Made by a program: the position numbers and the translations under genes. A model generated the notes under the pieces. It did no database searches, was not told the DNA's origin, and was given only the letters and a program-made list of their open reading frames with translations. A DNA stretch of 64,000 bases from Xanthomonas sacchari (GTDB taxonomy: Bacteria; Pseudomonadota; Gammaproteobacteria; Xanthomonadales; Xanthomonadaceae): assembly GCF_040529065.1 (NCBI RefSeq), contig NZ_CP132343.1, forward strand, positions 2,108,001 through 2,172,000. Direction: 5' to 3'. Below are positions 62,498 through 64,000 of the stretch, in pieces (position 1 is the first letter of the stretch; the number at the start of each line of letters is the position of its first letter).

Positions 62498-62630
62498 GAG
62501 GTCGGGCAGCTGCGCTGCCCGTACGCCTTGTCACGCATCGGTGCATGGCCGCACCGATGCGATCTCGCATACACCGAGCGCGTCTCTCCTGGCCGGTCCG
62601 TCCGGCCTGCTTTCGGCCTTGTATTTTTTG

Positions 62631-62643
62631 AGACGGTCGGTCT
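62631..62643. promoter_or_regulatory. Candidate AcuR operator
   Basis: AGAC-GGTCG-GTCT inverted repeat, 12 bp before the regulator ATG, within TTTTGAGAC...GTCTAATATT that also looks like the promoter -10. TetR-type autoregulation would place the site exactly here. Confidence 0.6.
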
Positions 62644-62654
62644 AATATTGGCGC

Positions 62655-63293
62655 ATGGAGCTTCCAGTCGCTTCAGTGCAGCCTCGCCGTGGGCGGCCGC
62701 CAAAGTCGGAACGCGCGTTGCAGGACACGCGCGACCTGCTGTTGCGCGCCGGTATGGAGGTGCTGACCAGCCAGGGCTATGCGGCGACCGGGATCGACGC
62801 CGTGCTGTCCCGCGTCAAGGTGCCGAAGGGGTCGTTCTATCACTACTTCAGCAGCAAGAACGCCTTCGGCCTGGCGGTGCTCGAGGCGTACGACGCCTAT
62901 TTCCTGCGCAAGCTCGATCGTCATCTGCAAGCCGACGAGGTGCCAGCCTTGCAGCGTCTGCGCCACTTCGTCGAGGACGCCCAGGAGGGCATGGAACGCT
63001 TCGACTTCCAGCGCGGTTGCCTGGTCGGCAACCTGGCTCAGGAAGTGACCACGCTGCCCGGCGACTTCCGCGCGCGTCTGGATGCCGTGCTGCTGGGCTG
63101 GCAGCAGCGGGTGGCCGACTGTCTGCGTTCGGCGCAGGCGGAGGGCGTGCTGGCCGCGCATGCCGATGCCGATGCCCTTGCCGCGTACTTCTGGATTGGC
63201 TGGGAGGGCGCGGTGCTGCGCGCACGGCTGGCGTGCAGCGTCGCACCGATGCAGGTGTTCGCACAGGGCTACTTCGCCGGCCTGCCACGCTAG
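62655..63293 (+). CDS. acuR: TetR-family regulator (AcuR-like)
   Basis: A 212-residue TetR protein with an N-terminal HTH (TGIDAVLSRVKVPKGSFYHYF) and the C-terminal motif FQRGCLVGNLAQEVT, which matches the acrylate-responsive AcuR group. It is followed by acuI on the same strand, 36 nt away. Confidence 0.88.
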   Translation: MELPVASVQPRRGRPPKSERALQDTRDLLLRAGMEVLTSQGYAATGIDAVLSRVKVPKGSFYHYFSSKNAFGLAVLEAYDAYFLRKLDRHLQADEVPALQRLRHFVEDAQEGMERFDFQRGCLVGNLAQEVTTLPGDFRARLDAVLLGWQQRVADCLRSAQAEGVLAAHADADALAAYFWIGWEGAVLRARLACSVAPMQVFAQGYFAGLPR

Positions 63294-63329
63294 ATCGGCT
63301 TGCTTCCCTCTCTCATCCAAGGAGTGCTC

Positions 63330-64000
63330 ATGTTCAACGCCATCCTCATCGACAAGGACGATGCCGGCTATCGCGCCGCGCTGCAGCCGCTGGACGACGC
63401 GGCCCTGCCGCCGGGGACGGTCACCGTCGAGGTCGCGTACAGCACGCTCAACTACAAGGACGCCCTGGCCATCACCGGTCAAGGGGGCGGCGTGGTGCGC
63501 CGCTTCCCGATGGTGCCAGGCATCGACGTAGCCGGTACCGTGCTGCACAGCGAAGATCCGGCCTATCGCGTCGGCGATGCGGTGCTGTTGAACGGCTGGG
63601 GCGTGGGCGAAAAACACTGGGGCGGCCTGGCCCAGCGCGCACGCGTGGACGGCGATTGGTTGATCCCCCTGCCGCAGGCGCTGAGCGCCCGCCAGGCGAT
63701 GGCGATCGGAACGGCAGGCTACACGGCCATGCTGTGCCTGCTCGCATTGGAGCGCCACGGCCTGCGTCCAGAGCATGGCGAGGTACTGGTCACCGGCGCC
63801 AACGGCGGCGTCGGCAGCTTCGCCATTTCCCTGCTGGCGCGCCGCGGCTACCGCGTGATCGCCTCCACCGGCCGTCCGCAGGAAGCAGACTATCTGAAGG
63901 CGCTTGGCGCGCACGAGATCGTCGATCGCGCGACGCTGTCGCAACCAGGCAAGCCGCTGCAGGCCGAGCGCTGGGCCGCAGCGATAGATTCGGTCGGAAG
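63330..64000 (+). CDS. acuI: Acrylyl-CoA reductase AcuI/YhdH-type (partial)
   Basis: The first 223 codons of an MDR-superfamily NADPH oxidoreductase that continues beyond the window. The family signature is strong: [34 protein letters not shown] and [11 protein letters not shown]. AcuI/YhdH reduces toxic acrylyl-CoA to propionyl-CoA. ATG 63330 has an AAGGAG site. Confidence 0.93.
   Translation, partial: MFNAILIDKDDAGYRAALQPLDDAALPPGTVTVEVAYSTLNYKDALAITGQGGGVVRRFPMVPGIDVAGTVLHSEDPAYRVGDAVLLNGWGVGEKHWGGLAQRARVDGDWLIPLPQALSARQAMAIGTAGYTAMLCLLALERHGLRPEHGEVLVTGANGGVGSFAISLLARRGYRVIASTGRPQEADYLKALGAHEIVDRATLSQPGKPLQAERWAAAIDSVG

Overview
The window looks like chromosomal DNA from the Xanthomonas group of the Gammaproteobacteria. 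The basis is the very high GC content, the gene order (zwf-glk-pgl-edd-eda; comEC-exbB-exbD-msbA-lpxK; kdsB to uvrC-pgsA), intergenic palindromes built from GGGAATC heptamers, and REP-type palindromes ending in GTAG/CTAC. I ran no database search, so family names rest on motifs and recalled homologues.

From 1 to 31 kb the window is mostly core metabolism and envelope biogenesis. A leftward operon encodes the complete glucose to Entner-Doudoroff route (zwf, glk, pgl, edd, eda). It is divergent from an orphan sugar-ABC ATPase, with a LacI-type palindrome in the shared promoter region. Next come YgfZ and a rightward succinate dehydrogenase operon that carries its own assembly factors (an SDHAF4-like protein, sdhC, D, A, B, sdhE, and a YgfX-like gene). 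These are followed by lolC-lolD, a PRISE-type reductase, comEC, an ExbB/ExbD pair, msbA and lpxK. A Fur-controlled siderophore receptor on the opposite strand sits between lpxK and kdsB. The kdsB, phosphatase, thioredoxin/NHL, uvrC, pgsA series then runs with coding overlaps or very short gaps.

From 31 to 58 kb the window is accessory DNA threaded between tRNA genes. The order pgsA, tRNA-Gly(GCC), tRNA-Cys(GCA), second tRNA-Gly(GCC), tRNA-Leu(UAA) matches the compact glyW-cysT-leuZ cluster after pgsA in Escherichia coli, but here the tRNAs are kilobases apart. The cargo includes a GH18-like protein, a secreted protein with two pepsin-style DTG motifs, a ferrichrome-type receptor, and a leftward six-gene array (ECF sigma factor, FecR, signalling TonB receptor, TPR protein, DUF3142 lipoprotein, large periplasmic repeat protein). 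It also includes a small HTH-regulated oxidoreduction cassette and a low-oxygen block (ccoG, truncated haemoglobin, hemN) with two FNR/ANR-type sites.

From 58 to 64 kb a markedly AT-richer trio of unrecognised genes follows tRNA-Leu. After it come a Tat-exported polysaccharide-lyase-like protein with a LamG domain, and an AcuR/AcuI-type acrylyl-CoA detoxification pair that runs off the end. The strongest leads for new biology are the pepsin-like protein, the sigma/FecR/TPR/DUF3142 array, a candidate small RNA before tRNA-Cys, and the dispersed tRNA cluster itself.
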